The notes under the pieces were generated by a model. The model made no database searches and had not been told where the DNA came from. It worked only from the letters and a program-made list of their open reading frames with translations. Source: Acheta domesticus (taxonomy: Eukaryota > Arthropoda > Insecta > Orthoptera > Gryllidae). Taken from it: DNA of 64,000 bases. Shown in pieces: positions 10,788 to 22,289 of the stretch. The stretch lies in the NCBI GenBank assembly GCA_031308135.1, contig JAHLJT010009355.1, forward strand, positions 7,117,074 through 7,181,073. The letters are read 5' to 3'. Made by a program: the position numbers and the translations under genes. The first letter of the stretch is position 1. Every line of letters begins with the position of its first letter.

Positions 10788-10925
10788 TCTAACAGCTACA
10801 GCACGCCAGTAATTAGCAGATTGCAGGGTCGATCCCCACCAGGTGACGGAAATTTGCGAGATGTGTTATCATCGGCGTCACAGTTGTGACACCTACGTGA
10901 ACCGAATTCCTATCTCGACTGGTCA
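10788..10925 (+). mobile_element. tRNA-derived SINE head fragment
   Basis: GCACGCCAGTAATTAGCAG followed by GCAGGGTCGATCCCCACC gives an A-box-like and a strong B-box-like sequence (GGGTCGATCCCC) at tRNA-like spacing. It continues into GACGGAAATTTGCGAGATG. No intact cloverleaf can be drawn, because the 5' acceptor half is absent, so this is a SINE or tRNA relic and not a tRNA gene. Confidence 0.45.
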
Positions 10926-11800
10926 CTTTTTTCATTGGTTTCCTTTATTTCTTTCAGATGAATACCGGACCAGCACCCTGAAATATGGGCCACGGACCGC
11001 GCGCGAACATTCCTTCCCTAATATGTCCGTGTTTCCCACTCTTAGGGCCGAGCGTTGAACTGATCACTACCCTCGAAAGGTTCAACTCTTACTGATCTAG
11101 AAAAAAAAGTCCATCTTAGTGTCGGAGGTACGCCAAGGTACAACTCTGTTTGTTCAGAAAAATCAGAAGATACTGTAAATCCGCGATCGCAAAAACAACA
11201 CGATTGTTGTGAATAATGAAACAACCGTCGTGTGAACCTCAAGCGCCAAACCCAACGCCACGAACGAGCTGCTAGAACGAGGCAATATATTCTTAAATTT
11301 GTCTCAGCCCGCATTGGGAGTTTTCTAACCTCTCGTGCGCGGGGCTCCCGGAGCCATGCGAACGCACGTTGTGACGCCTCAGGCAGGCAGGCGGTGGCGG
11401 CGTGCGGGGGTTCGGGCAAGACGGATACCTTCCGATGGGTTGGACGCGGGGCGGCGGCGGCGGCGGCGGCGGCGGGAACGTCGCGTGCCGCGCGGGATGC
11501 GTGATAATCGTTGCAACATATCGGGCCGGCAATAAATCATCGACCCTGCGGCATCCGCACCTCGTTCGTTCGCCCCTCTCTCCCCCCTCCGCCCCCGGCC
11601 CGCCCCTCGCGGCCGCCCGCCGCGCGCCGGCCCGCCCTCGCTCCGCCCCCGCTCCGCCCCGTTCGCGCGGCGCCCGGCGCCTGGTTTCTTTCCGCGGCCA
11701 CCTTGATTCGTCGCCTGCGTTCGTCTTTTGTTGCGCTCTTGCTGTGGGCTTTGCGGGATTGTTGAGTAGGGTAATACGCGCCGTAGTAGTAAATGTAATA
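10926..11800. other. CpG-rich island (11,230-11,780) with (GGC)n run
   Basis: The island is CpG-dense, with about nine GGC units at 11,450-11,476 and a C-rich block at 11,560-11,690. Both strands carry overlapping long frames with Pro/Arg/Ala/Gly-rich translations, the signature of stop-poor GC DNA. It could be a promoter-type CpG island, but no exon or start site is recognisable. Confidence 0.5.
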
Positions 11801-12330
11801 CACGGGGTCAATAATTAGAAAATAAATAGAAGTAAATGATAAGAGGACAAATGAGGTTTTAGCAAAAATAATTAAACCTTCATTTTAAGAGCATATTTAG
11901 AATAAAAATTGAGTTAACAGGGAGATACTGCAATGAAATACTTACTGACATGCTACAGTAATGTTTGAATGATTTTGTAATTAAAATGAATAAATTATTG
12001 AAAAAAAGCAATGACTGCTAGTAGTAACATAAGTACACTTTTTCATCAGCTGAAAACTATATTTTGTTTCATATTAAAACTAGTTTTCAACAGGAATTCG
12101 ACGATTTCATGAAATTGCACTTTACATCTTAAAGAAAGATCTGCGCAAATTGCGAACATTAATATTACCTCTGTTGCAAAAAAATACATTATTCATTTAA
12201 ATTAACGTATGTAATTGTAAGTAAATTCAATTACAGCAGATATTTGAACCAAAATATGTTCAACGCTAGTTGAACGTGATATTGAATATTAACGATTTTC
12301 CAACTGGAATAATGACAAATGAAATTGACA
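11800..12330. other. AT-rich stretch
   Basis: AT-rich with no gene. The phrases CTGAAAACTA and AACTAGTTTTCAACAG (about 12,050-12,093) form a weak inverted repeat only. Confidence 0.5.
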
Positions 12331-13190
12331 TTGCGTGAAATAAGTTCGTCTGTATTGCTTTCTTGGATTCCGAGTAGTTGGAAAGTATTTGAAGTAGGAC
12401 CTGGAAATAACTCGGCAAAAGAGAGACGAATATATATATCTACGTCTCCAAGTGGCGTTTCTTTGCTTTTCTGGCGTTCGTGCACCGTTCCCGACGAAAT
12501 GAGCCTCCGAAGCCCTCTTGGGCCGCGACTGACCCCGTGTTCGTGTCCGGTCTCTTTAACTGCTCCCGAACCGCGCGCTCGCATTAACATAAATCCACAG
12601 ACGATATGCACGCCCTCCGTTAAATGCTGTAATGATCTTCCTTCCATGCTCCCAAGTTTCATGTAATTTTCGTCCCTTTCCGTCGTTAGAGTTCGAGCAT
12701 CTTAGGAATATCTACAGGGTAGTGCAAATAACTGTGTTTTAAACTTTACGAAGTCGGGTTCCTCGGGGGCACCGCCGCTCTGTGACAGCAAAGAAGGCCC
12801 AGAGGAAAGAGACCGAAAGAGAATGAAGAATCAATATGCTATCACCGAGCTCGGGTTCAGAAATCTCGCGTGACTAGCGTTCTATGGAACCGATGAAGGT
12901 TCGTGGATTAGCGCTACTCCGCGAGGGGAACGAAAAGGGGGAGGGGGCGGGGGCAGGAGAAATGGGAGGGGCATTTGTAGCCACCAGTGCCTTGAACAGA
13001 AAAAAAAATACAATCGTGATTTCATCGGATGTAATGAGAAAAATCGATGACTCCGCTTCGCCTCGCCCTCGCGCCGCAACCTGCAGGTGGAATATTAGGA
13101 GGGCGCTGTAAAGCGAAATCAATGTGGGTTCCATGCGAGCGACATGGTGTACACGCTCAGGGGAATCCCCGGCAGAGCATCGAGAATTCA
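12330..13190. other. mixed-composition unique-looking segment (possible regulatory DNA)
   Basis: Here GC-rich and AT-rich words alternate without obvious repeats, unlike the flanking AT-rich DNA. The segment includes TATATATATC at 12,430, CATTAACATAAATCC at 12,584 and a CpG-rich, G-run-containing block at 12,890-13,110. The open frames on both strands (up to 143 codons) show no domain. Composition alone hints at constrained non-coding DNA, and comparative alignment would decide. Confidence 0.3.
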
Positions 13191-14360
13191 AAGCAAGGAT
13201 TCAATTGTTCTTGGGATAGAAAATCTTTTTATCGTTTTATTGCAAATAACAACAGAAAAACAAGACAAATATATTCATCATTACAAGTGCTAATAAATGT
13301 CTGAATGTTTTTTTCTCATTTTTGGAGAAAAATATCAAAGAGTTGAGAAAAACCCCATATTGCCATTACCTTTGGTCCAGCCGAACATCCCCTCGGTGGG
13401 GCTGTAATGTGATGTTAAGGAATTACAGTGACAGTTATTCACAATTTTTATTTATTAAACTTTACGGACATTGTTGATTGAAACTTTGCGGCACTTAACG
13501 AAAGTATTATAATTTTCACAAGGAATAAATTATCGCAATTAGACATTATAACAAGGTATCAAATCAATAAAGGTATCAATTATCATAAGGCATCGTAATT
13601 GTAAGTAGTAGATATTAGTGGTAGATAATAAAAATTGGAAGATAGAGGATTTCAAATAATCGATGAAGTTTTTTATACAACGTCGTTTATGCATCAATGA
13701 AAAAAGTATTAACTAAATTACGTATTCTTATGGTAATAATTTGAATGTGATCAAAATTGTAATTTTATGTAAAAAATCAATTATTAATCAACTGAAATAT
13801 TCTTTTTGACTTTTTTATTGATCATAAAACTCACTGAAAAATTTTATAGAGAAATTATTTAGTTCTTATTTAATTATTACAGTTACATTATTGAAAAAAA
13901 ATGCATGATTTGAACCCCTTGAATTTCTACTCAAAATGTGGAAAACTGACACGGTCCCATTTGACTTATTTGTTGAACCGATCTGCACAGTCCTGATCAG
14001 TGCTTCAGGAGTAATGAAATGTATGTTTTTTAAAATATCATGTTAATTTAAAGTAGTCTATGATAAACGATTCTTGCTAAGCATGTCGTGAATTTTGAAA
14101 TTCAATCGAACGTGACTTCGTTGTATCGTTTATTTTTATTTCATTTAAACTTGAAGAAGACGAAGAAGAAGAAGAAGACAAATTGTACCTGTAAAATAGT
14201 AAGGTAGATATTAAAATCAACAATTCTAGAAACAAAATCAGACTCTTTCTTGAAGAAACAAGCGAGTAGAATAATTTTTATGTAAAGAAACATATTTTAT
14301 CAAAATTAATTTTTCCTATTCTACTAAAGATGATGCGGATCTGATTAACGTGAAAAACCC
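13190..14360. other. AT-rich stretch with a short (GAA)n run
   Basis: AT-rich DNA with no gene. An imperfect GAA/AAG microsatellite lies at about 14,153-14,180. CCCTCGGTGGGGCTGTAA at 13,390-13,407 could be a SINE-body scrap, but it is too short to call. Confidence 0.5.
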
Positions 14361-14760
14361 ATTGGCTACAATGTCTCGGGTCTTGGTGCTTTTGAGTGCG
14401 TCTTACTTCGCTCACCTATAAGGCCACTCAAATGTCCTGTTGGTCAAGATGACTATCGGAGGTAAACATGGCTTACAGCCGGCATCGTAAATAAAGAGTA
14501 TGCGTTGACGGGAGTATTCTAAAAACGATTTTCTCCTTTGGAGTTTCGCTTCATGACCTGGCTTCATCAGCGTGATTTCTATCCACAATCAAACGGGGTT
14601 TTATGTTTTTTTGTGAAATCCTTTCTATCAGCGGGTGAGAACGACTCATTAACAGGCTAAAAGGTGACCCTTCACTCCATCTCTGATAGAGGTTGACACG
14701 ACAACCGAGTGCGTATTGAGGCCGGTTTTATAACACCGAGGTTTACAAGATACCGACTGT
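14360..14760. other. GC-moderate island in AT-rich DNA, probably repeat-derived
   Basis: About 400 bp with balanced composition sits abruptly in AT-rich DNA. It carries TCTCGGGTCTTGGTGCTTTT and AAGGTGACCCTTCACTCC, but no frame, no tRNA-like boxes and no second copy in this window. An abrupt compositional edge is what an old transposon insertion often looks like. This is inference only. Confidence 0.3.
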
Positions 14761-15600
14761 GAAAAATATTTTTAATTTTTTCCACATTTTCTCTTCAGAG
14801 AATTCATTAGTAGTTACGAAAGTCGGACAAAATTTGATATGAAATAAGAGGAAAAATACCTTTTGAAGTGTTTTTTAATTTTACTCGTTTCTCATTTTAT
14901 TTCTTTTTCTCTTTAATTTTCATCCCCAGAACTACATCATTTTTACATAATATTATTTTTAATTTGCATATTGTACAATTTATATTCTTATATATGCAAA
15001 TACTTTCGAGTTTGTTTCCAGGAAGGCTCGACTATGACCTCATTTAAAACTAATTTTTATGAACTCTTTTCCATGAGTATTACTCGTTGGGTTAAGAAAT
15101 GAGTACTTGTATTTGTTCAAATAATTTTAAAAGAAGAAAAGTAATGTGCTTCAAATCCTATAGTTGAAAGAATTATTTGTTTCTTCCAGCACTCTTCTTA
15201 CTCAAATTTGAAAAAAGAAAGAATTTTTCATTTTTATTACAAGTATTCTACAACTAGCAAATATTTGAGACATTTCATTGAAAATTTGCAAATTGAATTT
15301 TAACCGAGTTTTAATTTTCAGACGGAAGAAAATTCTGTATTGCATTATTTGTCTCTTTAATTTCTTTAATTTTATTAATTATCTGTTAATAATTAAATGT
15401 TCCTGCAAAATATCCGTAGCAATACCTTAAACTTATGTATATGCAACGATGTACTATGTTTTTTTGTACACATTCTTCGTTTAATTTTGTATAATGTTCA
15501 AACTGTTGATGCATTTCTTTCTTTAACCTTTTCTAGTTCATTGTTTCCGTGTAAATATTTTATTTGCAAGAGGCCATGTCAACTTTTTAGTTAATTAATC
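14760..15600. other. AT-rich stretch, nothing recognised
   Basis: Strongly AT-rich with chance ORFs only. Confidence 0.55.
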
Positions 15601-15947
15601 TTCCGTCGTTCGTCCTCCATCCCCCTCTTCCTCCACGCGAGTGTGTATTCGTCGCGTGGGGTCCACCCCGCGCCTGGTCCTCTGCGCGTGGGCGTGTTTG
15701 CGGAGGTTAGCGCTTCCCCGCCCCCTCCCCGCCCTCTCCCCGCCCCCGCCCTCGTCCCTTGGCGCGTTCAAGACGACAATTACCGCGCGGCGACGCCTTC
15801 AAAGGCGCACGTGCTCTTCTCACGTCTTCGCGGGCGCGGGGGGGCGGGGGGGGGAGGGGCTGTCGGCGAGGGCTGCAAGGAACCGCTGTCGGCGCCGGAG
15901 GGCGGGCCGGCGGGCGCAGTGGTCCAAAGCCACGCCAATGCGCGCAT
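15600..15947. other. CpG-rich island
   Basis: GC-rich, C-rich on the plus strand at 15,715-15,765 and G-rich at 15,830-15,925, so the strand bias flips within the island. Frames in both directions are open with Arg/Pro/Ala-rich translations, and I do not treat them as genes. It ends exactly at the start of the 340-bp tandem duplication. Confidence 0.5.
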
Positions 15948-16643
15948 AGCGCATTCACAGTAACATCAAGAGGAATGGAGGAAAGATTGTGGTAGGCAAT
16001 AGACACTTAGAGCTGTCTTATCCGGAAGTTCTTACTTCATGAGTTACCAACGTTCTTAAGAAAGGTTCGAGTTGAAAGAGAAAATTATTTAGAAACAGGG
16101 AAGATAATTACAGATTAGTGGTAAGTAGGAGAGAAATTTAGTACAATTAGCGATTAAAATATCACAATGTGGCTGTAAATGCGCTTGTCAGTGAGTGGTA
16201 AGTAAGCGTAGGAGCGTGGTTACGGACGATTTTCTACGGCACTTTTTCGTTTCAGGTGCTGAAAATATCGAAGTTTGGAAGGAGCCCAGCACATTAACAT
16301 TAACATGAAGAGGAGTGGAGGAGCTATTATTGCAGACACAAAGACGTAAGTCTTGATCAAGAAGAATAAAGAGGTAAAAGTTATCACTTTATGTAAGAGT
16401 TACCAACATTCTTATGAAAGGTTCGGGTTCTTAGGAGAGAGAGAGAGTATTTACTAACATGGAAGGTAGTACTGGTCAGTGTTAAGCAGAGAGGAGACTA
16501 GTGTGATTATCAAGTAAAATATCTGACTGTGGCTGTAAATGAGCTTGGGAGTGAATTGTAAAACAGAGTATGGGCGTGTTTAAGAACGAATTTTTGTAGT
16601 GCTATTTCGTTTCATGAGCTGAAAATATAGAAATTTGAAAGGC
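15948..16643. repeat. tandem duplication, two diverged units of about 340-355 bp
   Basis: Unit 1 (15,948-16,287) and unit 2 (16,288-about 16,643) align throughout. Matching landmarks are ACAT-AAGAGGA-TGGAGG (15,962/16,304), GAGTTACCAACGTTCTTAAG against GAGTTACCAACATTCTTATG (16,041/16,399), GTGGCTGTAAATGCGCTTG against GTGGCTGTAAATGAGCTTG (16,170/16,531), TTTCGTTTCA-G-GCTGAAAATAT (16,247/16,606) and GAAGTTTGGAAGG against GAAATTTGAAAGG. There are small indels and many substitutions, so the duplication is old. No coding frame is shared. Confidence 0.85.
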
Positions 16644-16658
16644 GAATACACATGATAT

Positions 16659-17099
16659 TCACACTCTTTCACTGGTGTAGTCTACTACATTAAAGTATAT
16701 TAGGTCTTCTGACAGATTTTTCCCCTTTAGGTTTTTTCTAGAATGAATCTCTAGGTAATAATTAATGCAGCAAAAAGAATGTGCCTTCGACGACAATTGG
16801 GAAGTGATCTCATAACAATAATGACTTTTTGAGAGGAAAGGGGTGACGAAATAGGTATAAAATTCTTTGATATTGTCGCAAGTCTGTAAGGTGTTTTTAA
16901 TATCTACAAGAAGCCATAATTCCCACAGCGATCGAAAAAATAATATATCGTATAATCTTGTATAATGGCTGCTGTTTCTATCGTGCGATATCATGACCAG
17001 GCCATGATTTCGTTTAACTAATGCTGAACTTGTTGACTGCTGATGTTGAAGGGTGAAGAGCCAAGGACCTATTTTCCCTTCAGATCTTCTTTGAATCAC
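16659..17099 (-). CDS. unrecognised 146-codon ORF, probably chance
   Basis: A minus-strand frame of 146 codons starts at an ATG-equivalent near 17,099 and stops at 16,659, in DNA of moderate composition. The translation has mixed residues (for example LWELWLLVDIKN, FVTPFLSKSHYCYE) but no motif I know, no signal peptide and no repeat. A frame of this length is expected about once by chance in 64 kb of this composition, so it is listed only because it is not in low-complexity DNA. It lies directly beside the tandem duplication. Confidence 0.12.
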   Translation of the reverse strand: MIQRRSEGKIGPWLFTLQHQQSTSSALVKRNHGLVMISHDRNSSHYTRLYDILFFRSLWELWLLVDIKNTLQTCDNIKEFYTYFVTPFLSKSHYCYEITSQLSSKAHSFCCINYYLEIHSRKNLKGKNLSEDLIYFNVVDYTSERV

Positions 17100-17189
17100 A
17101 AGAATAATGCATGATCAGGCGTAAATTTTTCAAGTCATCGTTGGATTTTATATTTATGGGGAGGCTATATGATGTCCCTATGATTTAAT

Positions 17190-17455
17190 TAGATATATCA
17201 GGCTGACAGCCTCAGGGGCATTCAGGTCTTTATTCCCTTGCAAACTGCTATCCCAGGAGGAATTAAAACTCGCGACTTTTCGAGCAAGGAGATTTGATGT
17301 ACACGTCTTAGCGACCCCAGCAACAAAAGTCAACTTCTTGAAGTCGCAGGCCTCCGTGGTCAGAGTCATTCAGTCGGCAGACCAGCCCTGAGGAAGGCCA
17401 CGACAAGATAATCTTAACGTCGGCAGATAATCTAAACAGCCTTCGACGTGGCGTC
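17190..17455 (-). mobile_element. retroelement fragment with tRNA-like head (minus) and 'CTGAGGAAGGCC..ACGTCGG' motif
   Basis: On the minus strand, GGGGTCGCTAAGACGTGTAC followed about 35 bases later by GTCGCGAGTTTTAATTCCTC reads like a tRNA-derived promoter (B box GCGAGTTTTAATTCC) at 17,345-17,265. On the plus strand, 17,385-17,430 holds CCCTGAGGAAGGCCACGAC, then CTTAACGTCGGCAG. The latter resembles the 'CTGA(A/T)GA...GAAACGTC' phrase common in retroelement ends, including hammerhead-like motifs of Penelope-like elements. The core here is degenerate and I cannot draw a functional ribozyme. Confidence 0.35.
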
Positions 17456-17469
17456 ACCCGAGCAGCCAA

Positions 17470-17870
17470 GATCAATTTCAAAAGGTAACCTCGTTGATTT
17501 TATTTTCATTCATACATTTTATTCGAGCCCTTTGCACCATTGAGAACCATCGTGCGCTGCAAATGGCGTAGTAGACGCCTCTCCGTGTGAATGTAGCGCT
17601 TGTGGTCGGCGGAGGGTGACGGAGGAGAGGGGCGTGGCTGGACCTCGCCGTCTGTCCCGGCTCACCCCTCGCCTGCGCGCGGCCGCTAAGGATATGGAAA
17701 TTCCAGACGGGGAGCTCGGGGGCGGTTGTCTCAAGGCGAGGCGGAGGTGCTCCCCGAGATCTGAGGCGGCTTTTTGATAAGGCGTCCTTTGAGCCGAGAG
17801 CCGGCAGCTGAAGGCGGGGGCACACGCCGCTGTGGAAGACCAGGAGCATCCCGCTCAAATTACCAAGGCA
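17470..17870. other. CpG-rich island
   Basis: GC-rich and CpG-dense, with minus-strand frames open in two registers and a proline/arginine-rich translation. No exon is recognisable. Confidence 0.4.
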
Positions 17871-18560
17871 TTAACACACTCTTATTTAGTGGCTCTAATT
17901 AAGCTACTTGGCTTGGAGGAAAATAAAAAAAATCTGGAGAAAAACTGAATAAATATTCAGAGCGAATTATTTGCATTTAATCAGAAAATTTTAAAAAATA
18001 TATTGTGTACTTGTTAGAGTTTATGTATTGTGGGAGAGGATTAAGATACGCTCACAAATATCACAATTATTTTATTTTACGAATTACTATATGCTTGTAT
18101 TTACCTCTTCAACTAAATTCACTGTATACTATCGCCGTTGTTGTTTAAAAATATTCAATTTACATTTTCTTTCATACTTTTTCTTCATCAGTACTTTATT
18201 TCTCACATGTATTTTGAATAACATGTTATCAGGGCGTGATATAATTTAATTTATTCTTTTCAAATTTAAAAAATAAAAGATTCGATGTCTTTCGTAACTC
18301 GTACGCCGTTCTATTCATCAGCAAGCATTTAATATTATGCCTAATGTCCTCGGAAACACCAGGAAAAGAAGTAACGTGAACATCAAAGAGAACACAGGAA
18401 AATTTATTGACGCGTTTTCTATTGCTCACCGCGGTATGACGCGTAGCTCACATCAAGGCCTGATAACGCGTCACAATAAATGTCTCCCCTATGACAACAG
18501 AGACCGAATGGTATGCGTCCTGCCCTGAGGATCAAGCCACAAGAGTGTAATAACAGAAAC
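17870..18560. other. AT-rich stretch
   Basis: AT-rich with no gene or repeat recognised. GC rises from about 18,410. Confidence 0.5.
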
Positions 18561-18860
18561 CGCCTAGTAACAGATCTGATAAAAAAGACTTCCGTCTTTG
18601 CATTCGATTCGCGCACTTCCCTGCTGCCGTTCAGCGCCGCCGACAAGCGACAGTCGCGAGGCGAGCAATCTCCCAACGCGATCACCGCTCGAGTCGATTG
18701 CGTCGCGTCTGTGTACGCAACGGGCGCGGAAGCCACGGAGCTTTTTTGCCACGGAGTCTAGAGGCGGCCACGGAGTCAATGACTCTTGGTCACGTCACCT
18801 TCGCACTCAAACGAGGGCGCTGGCGCCACAGTCACCGGGGCGCCAGATTATGTGATATTT
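18560..18860. other. CpG-rich island
   Basis: A moderately GC-rich, CpG-dense block of about 300 bp with overlapping open frames on both strands. CCACGGAG occurs twice close together (about 18,733 and 18,768: GCCACGGAGCTT, GCCACGGAGTCT, GCCACGGAGTCA), a small local repetition. Confidence 0.4.
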
Positions 18861-19980
18861 TTTTGTAAGAAATGACGCGATTTAAGACAACTGGCGGAGT
18901 AAAAGGACTGAGTTTGTTTTGTGGCACGCTATACCAACACTTCAATAAAATAAAATACAGAGATCATTTCAATGAAAGTTACGAGTGTGGCAAGGAATTG
19001 CCCGAGGAAGAAAATAAACTAGTGCTGGAACAGCACACTTCCTCATATAATTTGAAAAGGTTACGTATTGTAATACTAGCTGAACCCATGCAAACAATTT
19101 GCACATTTGAACCCAATATCATATTTTTCCCTCGTAGAGTTGGGAGACGTTTTGGAAAACACATTTTTGTAGTAGCATAAACCATTACAAAAGGAATTCT
19201 AATTAATATTGTTTGCTGTTGTCAAGTCAAGAAAACAAATACTTTGCCAATATATGACGTGACGTCATGTCAATTAAGGTAGCTGAAAGTCGCAAGTTTA
19301 TTCTACTACAAAAATATTTTCGCTTCTTAAACAATTTCGAATGTTATTCAAAATATAGCACACTCAATTATTTTATTAAAGATTATAGATCACATTCATA
19401 AAATTCAAGAAACTCTTCTAACGTCACCGGAATTTTTTCAAATTTACTTTTAAATAATGTTGATCATTATTAACTAGATTAATAATTAACTATTATGAGT
19501 AATACTTCCGATAAGCTAACCATTCTATCAATAGATTTTTTGTATTTGCTTCTTCATTATTTTACAAAATTTAAAAGATAAAGCATGAAAGCTGTTTAAT
19601 CCATTTTTATAATAAATTATTCACCAACTCACACTCTTGTAAAATATCGAAATTTATATGAAAATGGAATATTTATTACTATTCCAGTTGTGGTATTTTG
19701 TAAAATTTATCAGCGTGCATAAGTGAATAAATTTTAACAAAAATGGATATCGGAGATGTGAATAATCATTAAACATAAAACGCAAATACAAAAATATTTT
19801 CTGCAATTTCTCCTCTCGTACCGCCGTTTTAGCGTGTGAAAAAAAAACGGAACAAAAAGGACGTGGCTAAAATTCATAATAGCCGCGCTGTGGAAAACAG
19901 CGGCTTGCGGTCAACGGCTCCTCGGCACAAGCCCGAGCACGTTGTTTATTATTTTGTTTATTGCAGGTTATACGTATTCA
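18860..19980. other. AT-rich stretch
   Basis: It contains a 102-codon plus-strand frame at 18,872-19,180 without a recognisable domain. It also has the near-palindromic ATGACGTGACGTCATGTCA at 19,253-19,271, which includes a CRE-like TGACGTCA. The rest is featureless to me. Confidence 0.45.
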
Positions 19981-20480
19981 TGTAGAGATTCCATTTGGAT
20001 TTCCGTTCATGGCCTCTGCCGTCTCACGTGAAGGCCGCGCAAAAACACGCCGCCCGCCGGCGCAAATGAGCACATCGTTTGACAAACGCTGGCGGCGCGG
20101 CGCGCGAATCGAGTGGCGGGGGGAGGGGGCGAAAAGGGGGCGGATTATTTTATTTGAGCTGTAACGGATGGATTCGGTCGGAAAATAGAAATTAATTAAC
20201 GCTCGGTTAGCGTTGATTGTCACCCGTAAACGAGGTAAGCAGTCAACGGCGATATTATTGGTTAACCGTAGTTTTTGCTCGTAAATCACGGCCCGGCGCG
20301 CGCACTCGCGGCAGGTGTGGCGCCAGCTGGGCCGGTAATGGCGTTCGACGCGGCCGCCGCCAGGGGGCGGGGCGGGCGCGGTGTCGCCTGGCGCCGCCGC
20401 CCGGAGCGCTGCCCTCGTCAATGCGCGCGTGCGGTTGCGTTGGGGAGATTGGAATCGGCGTGTTCTTTTTGGTTTCTGAT
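19980..20480. other. CpG-rich island
   Basis: GC-rich, CpG-dense DNA flanked on both sides by AT-rich DNA. The long frames on both strands (up to 147 codons on minus) are Arg/Ala/Pro-rich and mutually overlapping, so I do not call them. Confidence 0.45.
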
Positions 20481-21510
20481 TGTGGGAATTTCGGGTAACA
20501 ATTCAACTGGGCAATTTTTGACCCAACGTAATATACAGGAGATTCTAATGTTTGATTATTAATGTCTGATTACGAAATAAGAATACCAAAGCATTTTTTT
20601 GGAATGCTAGATATGAGAGTTATCAAAGGAAATTGTTTGGGCTAGTTAATATGCCTTTATTAAGCAATTAGTTAATAGCTGATTATTTGGCCACTCTTAG
20701 ACTCCAGTGTTTAGCAGGGCACGTGCTGATGTCATAGAGATTTCGTGTACCTTACCTGCCGTACACTCATGCATGATAAGTTGCCTAAACCTCATGGACA
20801 AATGACACATGTGTTAACTTTATTTTGTGAAATTTCCGACCATATTTGGTGATTAGGTAAATAGTGATCATCTTCTATCTATCTATAAGCCATACAATTT
20901 GGCAACCTTTATTTTCAGGGACTTGTAGTTTCTCACCAAATGTTCTTCTTCGGATTTTATTTCTCTCTTATTATTTGCATCATCTTCCACTTAATATTGC
21001 AACACATTAGTTGATCACCATGGGAATTATTCCAGAGATGAATCTGTCACGAAAACTACCCGTCATTGAAGTAAGACAAAACCACGGAAAATGTCTCCTT
21101 ACCTTGTGTTAAATATTTGCAGGTATTGAAATAATTAGGCTACATCTTATAGATACATATTATCTTCTCGATTATATACACTCACATAATTAATTTGAAA
21201 AGGCAATAAGCACCTTTATTGTAATTCTTGAGTAAAGGAAAACCAAATTACGAGCATACAGGGGAACGATTTTTTTTTGCATCCAGTTTACTGGCTGTTA
21301 ATACACATATATTGTTTCTGGTTGCTATTCTCGTGCATTTGTTTGATTTGGTGGTCCATGTTACTATGGGTTAAGATCGTCGTCGCAACACGTTTCAACG
21401 CAAATCTTACAAGCAAATGTTATTTTATGTCTATAAAAAATATGCACCAACGAAATATTACCTCGAGTCCGCACCAGACCATTTAAAACGTAATATACTT
21501 CGATAAATCT
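20480..21510. other. AT-rich stretch
   Basis: AT-rich with no gene recognised. GGCACGTGCTGATGTCATAG at about 20,718 sits in slightly GC-richer DNA that may be a repeat scrap. Confidence 0.45.
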
Positions 21511-21511
21511 T

Positions 21512-21605
21512 CTTTCTGGTCAAGTGTACTCATCAGAGATATCTAGTTTCAAATCCTACCAGAGGTAGTTCTATGGGAAAACACGTGCTCCCCACCTTTG
21601 GAGCT
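21512..21605 (+). mobile_element. tRNA-derived SINE head fragment
   Basis: TTCTGGTCAAGTGTACTC (A-box-like, compare TGGTCTAGTGG) is followed by CTAGTTTCAAATCCTACCAG (B-box-like, GTTTCAAATCC) at tRNA-like spacing, then GGTAGTTCTATGGGAAAACA. No intact cloverleaf is possible. It is a short truncated copy of unknown family. Confidence 0.45.
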
Positions 21606-21650
21606 AGGTTTGTTTCAATATGTATTCACCTACGTATTAGCGACTACTTA

Positions 21651-22265
21651 AAATATGTTTGTCTCAGAAAATCCTAAAATAGTACAGTGCTAAAATAAAA
21701 CATTTTTTATTTCGATATTGGCATCTTCCCGAAATAAACCACAATAACAGTAAATGAAGCTTTACTATAAATAGCCTGAAGATGGAGAAGATCGAGGAGG
21801 ATGGAGTTTTCCGTCGCGAAGGGAACAACATTGTAATATAATGTAATAAATTTGTTGAATAAATTTGATTGTAACTAAAATATGAAACTGTACCAATAAT
21901 TTTAATATAAAAACACTTCACATACACAAACCCCTCCCTTTGGCAGCACACATATCAGCACTTGTGCACTGCATTCCACCCGTGTGTGTTCCTCACTACG
22001 TCTTGATCTCTTCCTCTGCCAGCGCATCCACGGCTCAAACCGAATGGAGCTTTTGAAAGACCTAAGTATGAGCGTCCATTTAAAATATGTTTGTCTCAGA
22101 AAATCAGAAATAATACTGTTCTAAAATAAAACATTTTTTATTTCGATAGTGACATTTTTCCCGAAATAAACCACTACCACCCCTGTATGTTCCTTCCGGT
22201 CTACGTCTTGATCTCTTCCTCTGCCAGCGCATCCACTGCTGGAACCGAACGGAGCTTTCGAAGGA
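21651..22265. repeat. tandem duplication with a 230-bp presence/absence difference
   Basis: Unit 1 starts at 21,651 and unit 2 at 22,081, both with AAAATATGTTTGTCTCAGAA followed by AACATTTTTTATTTCGATA and CCCGAAATAAACCAC. After that, unit 1 carries about 230 extra bp (21,745-21,975). Similarity resumes with TACGTCTTGATCTCTTCCTC and TGCCAGCGCATCCAC (about 21,997 and 22,201), CCGAA-GGAGCTTT-GAA following. Either unit 1 gained an insertion or unit 2 lost it. Confidence 0.8.
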
Positions 22266-22289
22266 AACAAATAACAAGGAGTTGAGTCG

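Noticed and set aside
18872..19180. 102-codon plus-strand ORF
   Set aside because: No recognisable motif and within chance expectation.
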